Shown here piece by piece: positions 17,093 through 25,463 of a DNA stretch of 64,000 nt. This stretch comes from Thermoplasmata archaeon. Lineage in GTDB: Archaea > Thermoplasmatota > DTKX01 > JAHFTX01. A program made the position numbers and the translations under genes. The notes under the pieces are model-generated. The model made no database searches, had not been told where the DNA came from, and saw only the letters and a program-made list of their open reading frames with translations. Position 1 is the stretch's first letter, and the number at the start of each line of letters is the position of its first letter. The stretch covers positions 53,481-117,480 of the forward strand of contig JAHFTX010000004.1 of NCBI GenBank assembly GCA_023265395.1, read 5' to 3'.

Positions 17093-19666
17093 TCAATCGG
17101 CTGGACCGGCCGTGGGCGGGCTCTCCTCGGCACCCAGCTCGGCCTCCCAGTAGCGGTCGATCAGCAGCGACGCGCGCTGGATCTGCTCGCGCAGCCCCCC
17201 ACCGATATCGGGGAGCACGGGGCCCGTGGCCGGGCTCTTGGCCGCCAGGGCGGTGGCCATGCGACCTCCGAGTTCGGCAAGCAATCCCGTGAGGCTGGCG
17301 AGGTTGTCGCTGGCGACGAACACCTCGATGGCCTGGGGCTCCTGCAGCAAGGTCACACGCACCACCAGTTCCTCCTGCGTGTCCTTGACCATCCCATAGG
17401 ACCATCGCTCGAGCAACCGCGGCCCCTCGGCCGTGAACTCCCGGACCAGCTTGATGTCGTACGCCCCGACCGCTCCGACCAACGCGGCTCGCGCCTTGGT
17501 CGCCCCCATCCCTGGGGGGAGGGCAAACACCCGCTCGTCGGTGTAGGCGAGCTTCCCCACCAGCTGCCGCAGCATGGCGAGGTTGACGGTGCTGGGGGTG
17601 TAGAAGATGGGGCAGACGATGTCGACGGGCTTGCGGCGCAGCGGGGTCGACTGCAGCCGCCCGCGGCTGTCCTTGTAGGTGAGGGTCCCCTGGATGTAGG
17701 AGACTTGGCAGATCAGCGGCTCGAGGACGATGGCGACGGCCCGCTTCTCGCCGGGGGGGACGGTGCCCAGGACCACCGCGGAGCCATCCATCGGCAGCGA
17801 CGGGTCGACCCGCACCAGCAGCAGGCTGTTGCGGTCATAGTCGAGCCGCACCGTGGCGTCGGTGATGGCGTGGGTGCTCTCGTTGAGCGCGGCGACCTTG
17901 ACCCGCACGTACCCTTCGAAGAGCTCGAGGCTACTGCGCGCCTTGACCGCGTCGGCGCGCTCGACGATCGTCAGTTGGTCCTTGAAGCGCAGGAGCGGGC
18001 GCAGCTCCTCCTCGATCCCTTGCAGGTCGTCGAGGTCCCCCGACCAGGGGTCGAGCCTGCTGCCATAGAGCCCCTCGAGGCGGTCGAGGGTATCTTCCAT
18101 CCCCTCGCGCAGCCCTGGCGGCTCCGGGCCGCGCAGCACCAGCGCCAGGAAGGTCCGTGCCTGCTGGGTGAGCACCACCTTGCGCTGGGAGAAGGAGAAG
18201 GACTCCACGGCCCCGCTGCGGAAGGAGTCCTGGGCGAACTCCTGCACCGCGACCATCATGCCGCCGAGCACCGTCTCGTCGGCGATCGCGGTCGGGTCCC
18301 CCTGGGCGACGAGCTGGGTGATCGTGCGCCCATCGCGGTGGATCAGCAGCAGCCGCTCGATGTGGAAATCCTCCACGCCAGGGTCGGCGGCGATGACCTG
18401 GACAGCGTCGCCCCGCAGCAGGCGCTCCTGCCGTTTGGACTCCAGTTGCGCCGAGAGGGCGTCGGCACGCGCGTGGGCGGCCGCGGTCTGCGCCTTGGCG
18501 GCGATGACGGCGGCGCGCGAGGCCAGCACGGTCGCCTTCGCCTCCCGTCGCGCCGCGGCGGTCTCGGCACGGGCCGCCCGCGCCTCGGCCTTGGTCGCCT
18601 GCAGCTGCGCGGAGCGGGCTTCCTCACGTTCGTCGGAGTCGGTGTGGGCCCCGGCAGTCCGGCGGCGGTACAGGATGATGCCGGGGGCGAGGAGGGCGAG
18701 GGCCAGGGCGGTGCCCAGGACCAGCGGCTGCGGCAGCACCAGCACCACCAGCAGCAGCTGCAGCGGGACGCAGCCACCCGCCAGCCAATGCAGCGGCGTG
18801 ATGGAAGAGCCTCCGGCGCGCTCGCAGTGGCGACGCAGACGCCCGAGGACGATCAGCGGGAGCGCGCCCAGCACGACTGCGGCGATGGTCTGCACCAGGG
18901 AGTCGTCTTGCCAGCTGAGCACGCCGACGTAGAGGTCGTCCTGGCTGACCCCCCCAGCGTCGCGATGGGTCTCGTAGACGTACCGCTCGATGAGGGCGAA
19001 CCGGTACCGGCTGAGGGTGCTGCCGGGGGAGATGTCCGGTGAGGCGTAGCCTGCCCGACCGGCGCGGATCGTCTCATGCCGGACGCTGACGCTCCCGCCA
19101 TAGGTGGCGTTGTCGCCCCGCAAGGGGTCGAAGAGGGCGTAGGTGACACGACTCTCTTCGAGGAAGGCCCGCCCGTCATGGGGGTCGACGATCGCCGAGT
19201 AGGTGAAGCGGATCTCCAGCGGTGCGCTGCTGCTGGAAGGACCGACCAGGTTGTCGGTGTCGAGGGTGATGCGTTTGTTGACCAGAGCGACGGTCTCGAT
19301 CCGCGCGCCATGGAAGTGCAGGTGCGCACTGGTCAGTCGACGGTCGATCTCGCTGGTGTAGGCCTTGGCCTCGGCTTCGTCGATGGTGCCATCGCCGTTG
19401 GCGAAGAGGGGGTCAGCCTCGATCGCTTGACGCACCCTGGTCGTCACGGGCCCCTCGAGGCGCCACGTCAGGTGTCCGCCACCGTCGTCGAAGAGCAGGC
19501 GCAAGTCGCTCGTGACGTCGAGAGAATCATGGCTGTCGCCGATCGCAGCGACCGGTGGGACGAGGGAGAGCAGGCACGCCGACAATGCCGCGACCGAAGT
19601 CAACGATCCGAGCCACGTGCGGCCGCGGCGACTCCTGCGTGGTGTCCCCATCGGCGCCGCGTGCAT
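17093..19666 (-). CDS. Membrane protein with extracellular domain, coiled coil and roadblock-like cytosolic domain
   Basis: 857 residues. N-terminal signal region (basic GTPRRSRRGR then a hydrophobic stretch ending PPVAA), then an extracellular domain with a DxNGDGTIDEAEAK-like calcium loop (ANGDGTIDEAEAKAY). Three or so membrane helices lie near residues 265-345. A basic/Ala-rich coiled coil (about 355-425) leads into a domain beginning ERLLLIHRDGRTITQL and ending near PLLRF. This domain is shared with the proteins at 52254-53972 and 58356-60038 and resembles roadblock/LC7 folds. The remaining 280 residues are beta-rich and unassigned. Start at 19666 avoids overlap with the upstream PKD gene; 19696 is possible. 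Confidence 0.8.
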   Translation of the reverse strand: MHAAPMGTPRRSRRGRTWLGSLTSVAALSACLLSLVPPVAAIGDSHDSLDVTSDLRLLFDDGGGHLTWRLEGPVTTRVRQAIEADPLFANGDGTIDEAEAKAYTSEIDRRLTSAHLHFHGARIETVALVNKRITLDTDNLVGPSSSSAPLEIRFTYSAIVDPHDGRAFLEESRVTYALFDPLRGDNATYGGSVSVRHETIRAGRAGYASPDISPGSTLSRYRFALIERYVYETHRDAGGVSQDDLYVGVLSWQDDSLVQTIAAVVLGALPLIVLGRLRRHCERAGGSSITPLHWLAGGCVPLQLLLVVLVLPQPLVLGTALALALLAPGIILYRRRTAGAHTDSDEREEARSAQLQATKAEARAARAETAAARREAKATVLASRAAVIAAKAQTAAAHARADALSAQLESKRQERLLRGDAVQVIAADPGVEDFHIERLLLIHRDGRTITQLVAQGDPTAIADETVLGGMMVAVQEFAQDSFRSGAVESFSFSQRKVVLTQQARTFLALVLRGPEPPGLREGMEDTLDRLEGLYGSRLDPWSGDLDDLQGIEEELRPLLRFKDQLTIVERADAVKARSSLELFEGYVRVKVAALNESTHAITDATVRLDYDRNSLLLVRVDPSLPMDGSAVVLGTVPPGEKRAVAIVLEPLICQVSYIQGTLTYKDSRGRLQSTPLRRKPVDIVCPIFYTPSTVNLAMLRQLVGKLAYTDERVFALPPGMGATKARAALVGAVGAYDIKLVREFTAEGPRLLERWSYGMVKDTQEELVVRVTLLQEPQAIEVFVASDNLASLTGLLAELGGRMATALAAKSPATGPVLPDIGGGLREQIQRASLLIDRYWEAELGAEESPPTAGPAD

Positions 19667-19676
19667 CGGCGGGGAA

Positions 19677-21296
19677 TTAAGGCCTTGCTTGACCATTGCG
19701 CCGGGCGGACCACGTGCTGCGCAGCAGTGCGGCGCAGCTCAGGACCGCGAGGACCTCGACCACTCCCGGTCCAGGCGTCGGCGCCGGGAGCGGACCGGGC
19801 TGGGGCTGTTCGGTGGGCGGTTCCTTGACCGGAGGCCGCGGCGCAGGAGCTGCTGAGACGACGATGCGCACACTGTCCGTCGCCACCCCACCCTGGTCAT
19901 CGGTCACGCGCACCCGCACCTCGTAGCTGCCCGCAGCAAAGGTGTGGCTCGGGGCGACCACCGAAGCGGTGCCCCCATCGCCAAAGTCCCACGCGTAGGC
20001 GGCGATGCCGCCATCGGGGTCGGTGGCGTCTGCGGTGAAGTTGACCTGCAGCGGGGCGCTCCCGCTGGTGGCTGAGGGCAGCAGGTGCACCGTCGGGGGC
20101 GTGTTGGGTGGGCGGGTGACGGTGATGACGATCTGGTCGGTGGAACTCTCGCCGCGGTCGTCGAGCGCCTGGGCAGTCACCGTGAAGCTCCCCGCGGTGA
20201 CGAACGTGTGGGTGACCTTGGTCCCCGATGCTGTCGAATCGGCCGACGCGTCGTTGAACCCCCACCGCACGGAGGCGATCGTGCCGTCGCTGTCGCGGGC
20301 ATCTGCGCTGAAGTGGACGGTCAGAGGCTTCGAGCCGCTGGTGTGGTCGGCAGCGACGTCGATCGTTGGGGGGGTGTTGGGGGCTGCCGCGACCTCGATG
20401 GGGACCGAGTCGGAGGCGGTCGCGCCCTGGTCGTCGGTGACGGTGAAGCTTGCGGTGAACGTCCCTGCGCTGGTGTAGGTGTGCACCACCGAGACGCCAT
20501 CGGCCCCTTGCCCGTCCCCGAAGCTCCAGCGCGCGAGCACGACCTTGCCGTCGCTGTCGGAGGCTGCGCCACTGAAGGTGACCTCCAATGGCACGCCACC
20601 GGAGGTCGGGTCGGCCGAAGCCGAGGCGGTGGGCGAGGCGTTGGGGCGCATCCAGGCCTGGCTGCTCTGGTGGTCTGCCCAGGAGCGGGGGAAGGTGCGC
20701 GACGCACCCTGCGGCCACATGGAGGTGTCACCCTGGTTCTGCCCGTAGATGAAGTACGCCCAGCCGATGGTCGATTCCTGCCCCTCGACGATCCCCAGCG
20801 CTGCGTAGGAGATGCGCATCTCGGCCGACCACCGATCCGGCTCCTTGATGTTCGCCGCGGCATCCCATCCGTCGACGGGAGCATCGACCCAGGTCAGGCC
20901 GTTGCCGTGCCGCTCGATCCACACGTCGCGGGCGGGGTTGGCGGGGTTGAAATCGAACTCCCGGTCATCAGGGTCGGGGCGCATGGAGCCGCTGTGGCCC
21001 AGGTCGGCCAGGACCCGCACGTCGTTGAGACCCGTGTACTGCTCGGGGATGTCGAAGGCGATGTAGACGTCGGCGGGGAAGAAGTGGGTGCGGACGTAGG
21101 CGATCTTGGTCGGTGCGAGGATGATCTGCCGGACGTCGTCGTCATCGGCCCATTCCGACTCGAAGAGCTCACCATCGAGGGTGACCGGCGGGCCGAATCG
21201 GGCGTCGATGATCTCACCCGAGTGGGCGGAGACCGGCAGCGGCGGCACCAGCAGCGCGCCGGCGCATAGCAGCAGGAGGATCACTCCGCGGCCCAT
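19677..21296 (-). CDS. Secreted PKD-domain protein with CBM9-like N-terminus and sorting-signal-like C-terminus
   Basis: 539 residues. Signal peptide 1-24. Residues about 30-215 resemble a CBM9/DOMON-like beta sandwich (VTLDGELFESEWADDDD, then DVYIAFDIPE). Three PKD domains follow (about 220-305, 310-395, 400-485), each with WxFGDG or WGFNDA and HTF/HTY motifs. A Pro-rich stretch leads to PGPGVVEVLAVLSCAALLRS and a basic WSARRNGQARP end. That tripartite tail (Pro-Gly motif, hydrophobic helix, Arg cluster) resembles archaeosortase PGF-CTERM signals. Probably cell-surface binding of carbohydrate or another polymer. TATA-like GTTAAACA lies about 25-35 bases upstream. Confidence 0.86.
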   Translation of the reverse strand: MGRGVILLLLCAGALLVPPLPVSAHSGEIIDARFGPPVTLDGELFESEWADDDDVRQIILAPTKIAYVRTHFFPADVYIAFDIPEQYTGLNDVRVLADLGHSGSMRPDPDDREFDFNPANPARDVWIERHGNGLTWVDAPVDGWDAAANIKEPDRWSAEMRISYAALGIVEGQESTIGWAYFIYGQNQGDTSMWPQGASRTFPRSWADHQSSQAWMRPNASPTASASADPTSGGVPLEVTFSGAASDSDGKVVLARWSFGDGQGADGVSVVHTYTSAGTFTASFTVTDDQGATASDSVPIEVAAAPNTPPTIDVAADHTSGSKPLTVHFSADARDSDGTIASVRWGFNDASADSTASGTKVTHTFVTAGSFTVTAQALDDRGESSTDQIVITVTRPPNTPPTVHLLPSATSGSAPLQVNFTADATDPDGGIAAYAWDFGDGGTASVVAPSHTFAAGSYEVRVRVTDDQGGVATDSVRIVVSAAPAPRPPVKEPPTEQPQPGPLPAPTPGPGVVEVLAVLSCAALLRSTWSARRNGQARP

Positions 21297-21354
21297 GGGG
21301 CGACCACCCCCTCCACGGGTGTTTAACGCTTGTTGTCAGGTCCTGACGGATTGC

Positions 21355-21711
21355 CTACGGCTCCGAGGGGAGCTCGGCGCCCACGACCAAGGCCAACGAC
21401 GAACTGCCGCCGGCGGCGTTGAAGGCCGTGACCGCCTCAGCAGACCCAAGGTAGTCGAAGCGCACGGGCCAATGGGAGAGAGCCGCCTTCGTCTCGGGAG
21501 GGACCTCGACGCGGCCCGCGGGCGGCCCGAGCCCCAGGAGGATCTCCTTGGCACCCTCGCTGAGCAGGAACTGCAGGTCCGCCTCGTTGAGCAGGTCGGT
21601 CTCGACGCGGAACCAGGTCATGACATCATCCCCATGGATCAAGACGTCCTGGGTATAGCTCGTGCCATCGATGACGACCTTCCCTGGTTCGAAGTGGTCG
21701 ATGAAGGGCAT
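21355..21711 (-). CDS. MTH938/NDUFAF3-like domain protein
   Basis: 118 residues spanning one MTH938-like (DUF498) domain. Diagnostic elements are IDGTSYTQDVLIHGDDVMTW near the N-terminus and EILLGLGPPAGRVEVPPE in the middle. The human relative NDUFAF3 is a complex I assembly factor; prokaryotic members have no settled function. Its ATG is 46 bases from the ATG of the divergent uracil-DNA glycosylase gene, so the two share a promoter region. Confidence 0.86.
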   Translation of the reverse strand: MPFIDHFEPGKVVIDGTSYTQDVLIHGDDVMTWFRVETDLLNEADLQFLLSEGAKEILLGLGPPAGRVEVPPETKAALSHWPVRFDYLGSAEAVTAFNAAGGSSSLALVVGAELPSEP

Positions 21712-21757
21712 CGATCGCGGGAAGGGTCATGCGCTACAAGAGCGTTGGTACCCACCG

Positions 21758-22465
21758 ATGGGAACGAACACCGGTGCGCCGCGGCACGATTGCGACCTCT
21801 GTCCCCGTCTCGCACGGTTCCGCTCCGACCCCTCGACGGCACCGCGGCACCTGGGTGGACCTCTGCCCGGGCCCTATCTCTGCGCGCCCGTCCCGCCCTT
21901 CGGTCCGGCACAGGCACCGATGCTCATCGTCGGCCTGGCGCCCGGCTATCATGGGGCCAACCGCACGGGCATCCCCTTCTGGGGCGATGGAGCCGGTGAG
22001 GTCCTCTATGATGCCTTGGCAGCCGCCGGATGCGCCCACCTGCCCGCTGGCCCTGGGCCTCGAACCGCCGCGCGCGGGCCCCGGCTCCAGCAGGTGCGCA
22101 TCACCAACGCCGTCAAGTGCGTCCCGCCAAAGAACAGGCCCACCCCGGCGGAGGTCCGCACCTGCGGCATGGCCTACCTCGCCGCGGAGCTGGCCGCGCC
22201 GGAGCTGCGCGTCGTCCTCACCCTTGGACGGCTGGCGTTCGACGCCACCTTCCGTGCATCGGGCCGTCGCCCACCGCGCTTCGCCCACGGCCTCGAGCAG
22301 GTCCTCGATCGTGGCGACCCCCGTGGGCAGCTGCGCCTGGTGGCCTCCTACCATTTCAGCCGCTACAACCTCAATACCGGTGTCCTCAGCACCGACCAGG
22401 CACGCACGATCGTCGCGCGGGCGGTGGCACTCAGTGGCGGCGTGACGGATCCGCCGCGGGGATGA
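21758..22465 (+). CDS. Uracil-DNA glycosylase, family 5 (UDGb) type
   Basis: 235 residues. Removes uracil, and in known UDGb also hypoxanthine, from DNA in base-excision repair. Motif 1 GLAPGYHGANRTGIPFWGD (59-77) is the UDGb version, lacking the polar Asp/Asn of families 1 and 4 after GLAPG. Motif 2 is ASYHFSRYNLNTG near the C-terminus. Cysteines C12 and C15 (CDLC), plus one in KCVPP and one in TCGMAYL, fit the four ligands of the family 4Fe-4S cluster. I placed the start at 21758, where the family begins with CxxCxRL; a longer in-frame extension to 21662 overlaps the divergent gene and looks non-coding. Confidence 0.92.
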   Translation: MGTNTGAPRHDCDLCPRLARFRSDPSTAPRHLGGPLPGPYLCAPVPPFGPAQAPMLIVGLAPGYHGANRTGIPFWGDGAGEVLYDALAAAGCAHLPAGPGPRTAARGPRLQQVRITNAVKCVPPKNRPTPAEVRTCGMAYLAAELAAPELRVVLTLGRLAFDATFRASGRRPPRFAHGLEQVLDRGDPRGQLRLVASYHFSRYNLNTGVLSTDQARTIVARAVALSGGVTDPPRG

Positions 22466-22503
22466 CCGACGGTGGGCGGCGACGCCGGCACGCCGCAGGG
22501 CGT

Positions 22504-22680
22504 TCAGAACCGGGGCTTGCGCACCGGGCGCACGACGGCATAGCAGTCGCGGCAGTAGACCGGTCGCTCGGCGGTCGGTTCGAAGGGGACCTTGGTGGCA
22601 GCGCCGCAAGAGACGCACTTGGCCTCGTAGAGGGTCCGTTGCTGCTGGACCCCGCCCGACCGTCGAGGATCGTTGAACAT
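22504..22680 (-). CDS. Small CxxC-x17-CxxC zinc-binding protein
   Basis: 58-residue protein too short for most gene callers. After a Gln/Arg-rich leader it reads LYEAKCVSCG, then VPFEPT, then RPVYCRDCY. The four cysteines (22, 25, 43, 46) have exactly 17 residues between the pairs, the hallmark of the CxxC-x17-CxxC family found in many bacteria and archaea. It is expected to bind one zinc; function is unknown. An AAAGGTG Shine-Dalgarno and a TATA-like box precede the ATG at 22680. It converges on the UDG gene, stops 38 bases apart. Confidence 0.85.
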   Translation of the reverse strand: MFNDPRRSGGVQQQRTLYEAKCVSCGAATKVPFEPTAERPVYCRDCYAVVRPVRKPRF

Positions 22681-22723
22681 CGTACACCTTTCCCCGTCTG
22701 AGGTACTTGAGCTACACGGAGGT

Positions 22724-22735
22724 CATTATTTAACC
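22724..22735 (-). promoter_or_regulatory. TATA-like box of the CxxC-x17-CxxC gene
   Basis: Minus strand reads GGTTAAATAATG, centred about 48 bases before the ATG at 22680. It is one of the few AT-rich islands in this part of the window and fits an archaeal TATA element with a leader of about 20 bases. Confidence 0.55.
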
Positions 22736-22754
22736 TCTCCTTTGGGCAGCCGAC

Positions 22755-24083
22755 CTATGCCCAAGGTGGAGGGAGGCCGCTGGCCTGCTCGAGCTGCTGG
22801 GTGCCGGCACGGGCCAGACCCAGCCGAGGTCGGAGGTCGAGCGCGGCACCCCACAGGCGGATGGAATCATAGGCGTTGTCGATGTCCTGCTGGAACATCG
22901 CCTGGGTGAGGCGATCCCCCAGCGGCTCGGCCCGGACGGTCTCGAGGTCGCACACCTCGCCGTCCATCGAGATGTTCGATGGATGGAGGCTGCTGAACTG
23001 GGTCGACAGCAAGGGATGACCGGTCACCTTCCGGATCTCGTTGGGGTCGAGGCTGAAGCAGACCCCGTTGGCATGCGCCACCTTGAGCATCGTCCCGACG
23101 GCCACGGCGACGCTCCGGACCATCTGGCGACGCATCGCCTCGTCGAGGTCGGCGCCAGCGTACATGCCGCGGGTGCTCGCTTGCCGCGGCCCGCTGCCGA
23201 CGGCTTGCATGCTCGCCGACGTGTGATGGTCGGATGGTCCTTCGGGCGGAGCGGGTGCTTCGTCCGCCCCACCGCCAAGGTCCGAAGCCTCTGGGGGTTG
23301 CACCTCGCTGGGCTCGAGGAGGCGGTACTCCGGGATGCGAGCGTGCAGCGCGCTGCCGACCTGATGCAGGACGCAGACGCGGCCGAAGTCCTCCTCGGCA
23401 AGCTCCCGCACGGTCGTCATCCCCAGGGGAAGGGCACCACGATAACGCAGCGTGCCGTGATGGTCCCGCGGACCGTGGACGCTCATCGACCCCTGGTCAT
23501 CCCATGGCAGGGCGGCGGGGCGGGCCAGCACCAGGGGCTCGACCAAGGAGGGGGTGATCCCCTCCTTGCGGCAGATCGCCCGCAGCATCAGGCCGACGAC
23601 GAGCTCCCGCGCACCGACCTGCACGGGCAACCCCCCAAAGTACCCGAAGGAAGGGAGCAGCGGACTCTCGTTGACCGTGATCGGTGCGCGGCGGTGCATG
23701 CTCGCCGATTCGTCGCGCAGGAGCACCGCGCGACACCGCCAGCCGCGCTCGCCGTTGCCCTTGATCGCCCACACCAGTCCCGGTCGCGGGTGGTGGAACG
23801 CGCTGCGTCGCGGGCGATAGGTATGCCACAGCGGTCCGCGCAGGAAGTCGTCTGTGCGGTCGTCGCCGGGGCAGATGGGGGTGGCGCTCAGCCCCTGGAG
23901 CATCCGCCCGTATCGTTGGATCGCGCCGCGATGCTCATCCTTGATCGACTCGAGACGCACCGGGCTGTCATGGGTGAACGAGACCTCGGCGTGCTGCACC
24001 GTCTCTGCAAGCGTGAGCCGCTCGCCCGGGACCATGATGGAATCGGCAAAGGGGCCTGGGGGTTCCGTGCTGGCGTCGCTCAT
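22755..24083 (-). CDS. Uncharacterised 442-residue protein, possibly kinase-like
   Basis: 442 residues, cytosolic. The ATG at 24083 has AAGGAG six bases upstream; the open frame continues upstream to 25364 but that part is antisense to other genes. I do not recognise the family. The N-terminal half has conserved-looking blocks GLVWAIKGNGERGW, LLRDESASMH and SFGYFGGLPVQVGARELVVG. A Pro/Gly-rich insert is followed by a helical C-terminal half containing LHPSNISMDGEVCDLETVR. The H-x2-N...D-x-E arrangement there resembles the catalytic and metal loops of aminoglycoside-phosphotransferase or SelO-type kinases, which is a weak inference. The promoter region is shared with the divergent gene at 24206. 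Confidence 0.7.
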   Translation of the reverse strand: MSDASTEPPGPFADSIMVPGERLTLAETVQHAEVSFTHDSPVRLESIKDEHRGAIQRYGRMLQGLSATPICPGDDRTDDFLRGPLWHTYRPRRSAFHHPRPGLVWAIKGNGERGWRCRAVLLRDESASMHRRAPITVNESPLLPSFGYFGGLPVQVGARELVVGLMLRAICRKEGITPSLVEPLVLARPAALPWDDQGSMSVHGPRDHHGTLRYRGALPLGMTTVRELAEEDFGRVCVLHQVGSALHARIPEYRLLEPSEVQPPEASDLGGGADEAPAPPEGPSDHHTSASMQAVGSGPRQASTRGMYAGADLDEAMRRQMVRSVAVAVGTMLKVAHANGVCFSLDPNEIRKVTGHPLLSTQFSSLHPSNISMDGEVCDLETVRAEPLGDRLTQAMFQQDIDNAYDSIRLWGAALDLRPRLGLARAGTQQLEQASGLPPPWA

Positions 24084-24205
24084 GCCCCGCTCCTTCGCTG
24101 CGTCTGCAGCGGCGCGCGTGCCTTGGAACTTGCGACCGGTGGCAGCTGGCGGATGGTTGTCCGGCACGGGCGCAGGGCTATACCCGCGGTGGTGGATGGT
24201 GCCCC

Positions 24206-24637
24206 GTGGCGAGCCGCCCATCCGATTCATTGGTCTGGCGAAAGAAGACGCGACCCGATGCCTTCGAGGAACGGCAGCTGGCCGGCCGCAGCCACGCCTC
24301 GATCGACTCCCTGCGGGCGCGCTTGCGCGAGCGTGAGGTGCAGACGGTTCTGCGCTGGGACGACCACTGTGGGTGGGTCCACGGCATCGAGGTCGACGGC
24401 CGCACCCTGCCGGCACACCTTGCCTACGACCAGGAACGCCCTGAGGGGCGGCTGGAGGTCCCCATCGACCAGGAGGGTGCGCTGCGGGCGGTCGGGCTGC
24501 CCCCGACGGCGGGCGTCCCGCTGCGCCTCGCTCCGGTGCGCCGCGGCTCCAAGCAGGTGTGCGTCCCGCTCGATGACCACCACTCCTTGCGGGATTTCGA
24601 GGCGTTGGTGCTGGCCTTGGCGCTCGTCCACCGCTAG
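24206..24637 (+). CDS. Hypothetical protein
   Basis: 143 residues from a GTG start preceded by GGTGG. No family recognised. Basic N-terminus (RLREREVQTVLRWDD), a predicted beta-rich middle (GWVHGIEVDGRTLPAHLAYD), and an acidic-helical C-terminus. Codon third positions are strongly G/C as in neighbouring real genes. The competing minus-strand frames here run through the molybdopterin gene and are less convincing. Probably cytosolic. It may be transcribed with the oxidoreductase 43 bases downstream. Confidence 0.6.
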   Translation: MASRPSDSLVWRKKTRPDAFEERQLAGRSHASIDSLRARLREREVQTVLRWDDHCGWVHGIEVDGRTLPAHLAYDQERPEGRLEVPIDQEGALRAVGLPPTAGVPLRLAPVRRGSKQVCVPLDDHHSLRDFEALVLALALVHR

Positions 24638-24680
24638 TGGCCACGCAGGGCAGTGGATGTCCAATGCAGGGGGACGGGTG

Positions 24681-25361
24681 ATGGTTGATAGCCCCCACCG
24701 ACCCATCGCTGCCATGGCCGAGCAGCCCACCCCGACCAACCCCCTGGCGCGCGCCAAGGAACGGATGGTGGCGGCTGCGCGGCAGCGCACCCCCAGCGGT
24801 ACCGATGAAGGGAGGGTCCCAGCGGGGCAGAAGCTGACCCAGGGCTTCCCGGTCCTCGACCTGGGGATCCGCCCTCCCTTCGATCCTGCACGATGGCGGT
24901 TGACCGTCTCCGGGTTGGTCGGTAAGGAGGTCTCGCTCAGCTACGGCCAGCTCCTCGCACTGCCGCCGACGGAGCTGACCGCAGACTTCCACTGCGTCAC
25001 CCGCTGGTCCAAGCTCGATGTGCCCTGGCGCGGGGTGGCCTTGCCCGACCTCTTGGCCCTCGCGCAGCCTGACGACCGGTGGGGATTCCTCATCGAACAT
25101 GCCAGCGACGGTTACACCACCAACGTCCCACGCGCCGACCTGGATTCGCAGACCGTGCTGGTGGCCTACGAGCTGGAGGGCAAGCCCCTTCCGCTCGAGC
25201 ATGGCGGTCCGGTACGACTGATCATCCCCAGCCTCTACGCGTGGAAGGGCGCCAAGTTCCTCGATGGCCTGCAACTGTCGGCGACCGACGAGCCGGGGTA
25301 CTGGGAGGTCCGCGGCTACCATGCGCGCGGACGTGCCTCCTTGCAGGAGCGTTTCGGGTAG
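24681..25361 (+). CDS. Molybdopterin-dependent oxidoreductase (sulfite-oxidase fold, YedY/MsrP-like)
   Basis: 226 residues covering the oxidoreductase molybdopterin-binding (SUOX) domain. The molybdenum-ligating cysteine is C105 in DFHCVTRWSKLDVPWRGV. Further family blocks are HASDGYTTNVP, LAYELEGKPLP-like VAYELEGKPLPLEHGGPVR, and SLYAWKGAKFL. There is no Tat or Sec signal, so it may act in the cytosol or be exported by piggyback. The substrate is unknown: MsrP relatives reduce methionine sulfoxide in periplasmic proteins, but several subfamilies are uncharacterised. The ATG at 24681 follows AGGGGG; an ATG at 24714 is an alternative. Confidence 0.9.
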   Translation: MVDSPHRPIAAMAEQPTPTNPLARAKERMVAAARQRTPSGTDEGRVPAGQKLTQGFPVLDLGIRPPFDPARWRLTVSGLVGKEVSLSYGQLLALPPTELTADFHCVTRWSKLDVPWRGVALPDLLALAQPDDRWGFLIEHASDGYTTNVPRADLDSQTVLVAYELEGKPLPLEHGGPVRLIIPSLYAWKGAKFLDGLQLSATDEPGYWEVRGYHARGRASLQERFG

Positions 25362-25463
25362 CACGCACGGTGCGCATGCATCCAGCGGGGGTGTGGGGGG
25401 TCGCCGAGCGGACGGGCCACCAGCTTAATCCGACCCGCGACCCTGTTGGCGCCCGAGGCGCTG

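Noticed and set aside
24084..25364. N-terminal extension of the 442-residue protein and a 792-codon plus-strand frame through the same region
   Set aside because: The extension lacks a ribosome-binding site and runs antisense to the hypothetical and molybdopterin genes. Only the last 227 codons of the plus frame match a protein family.
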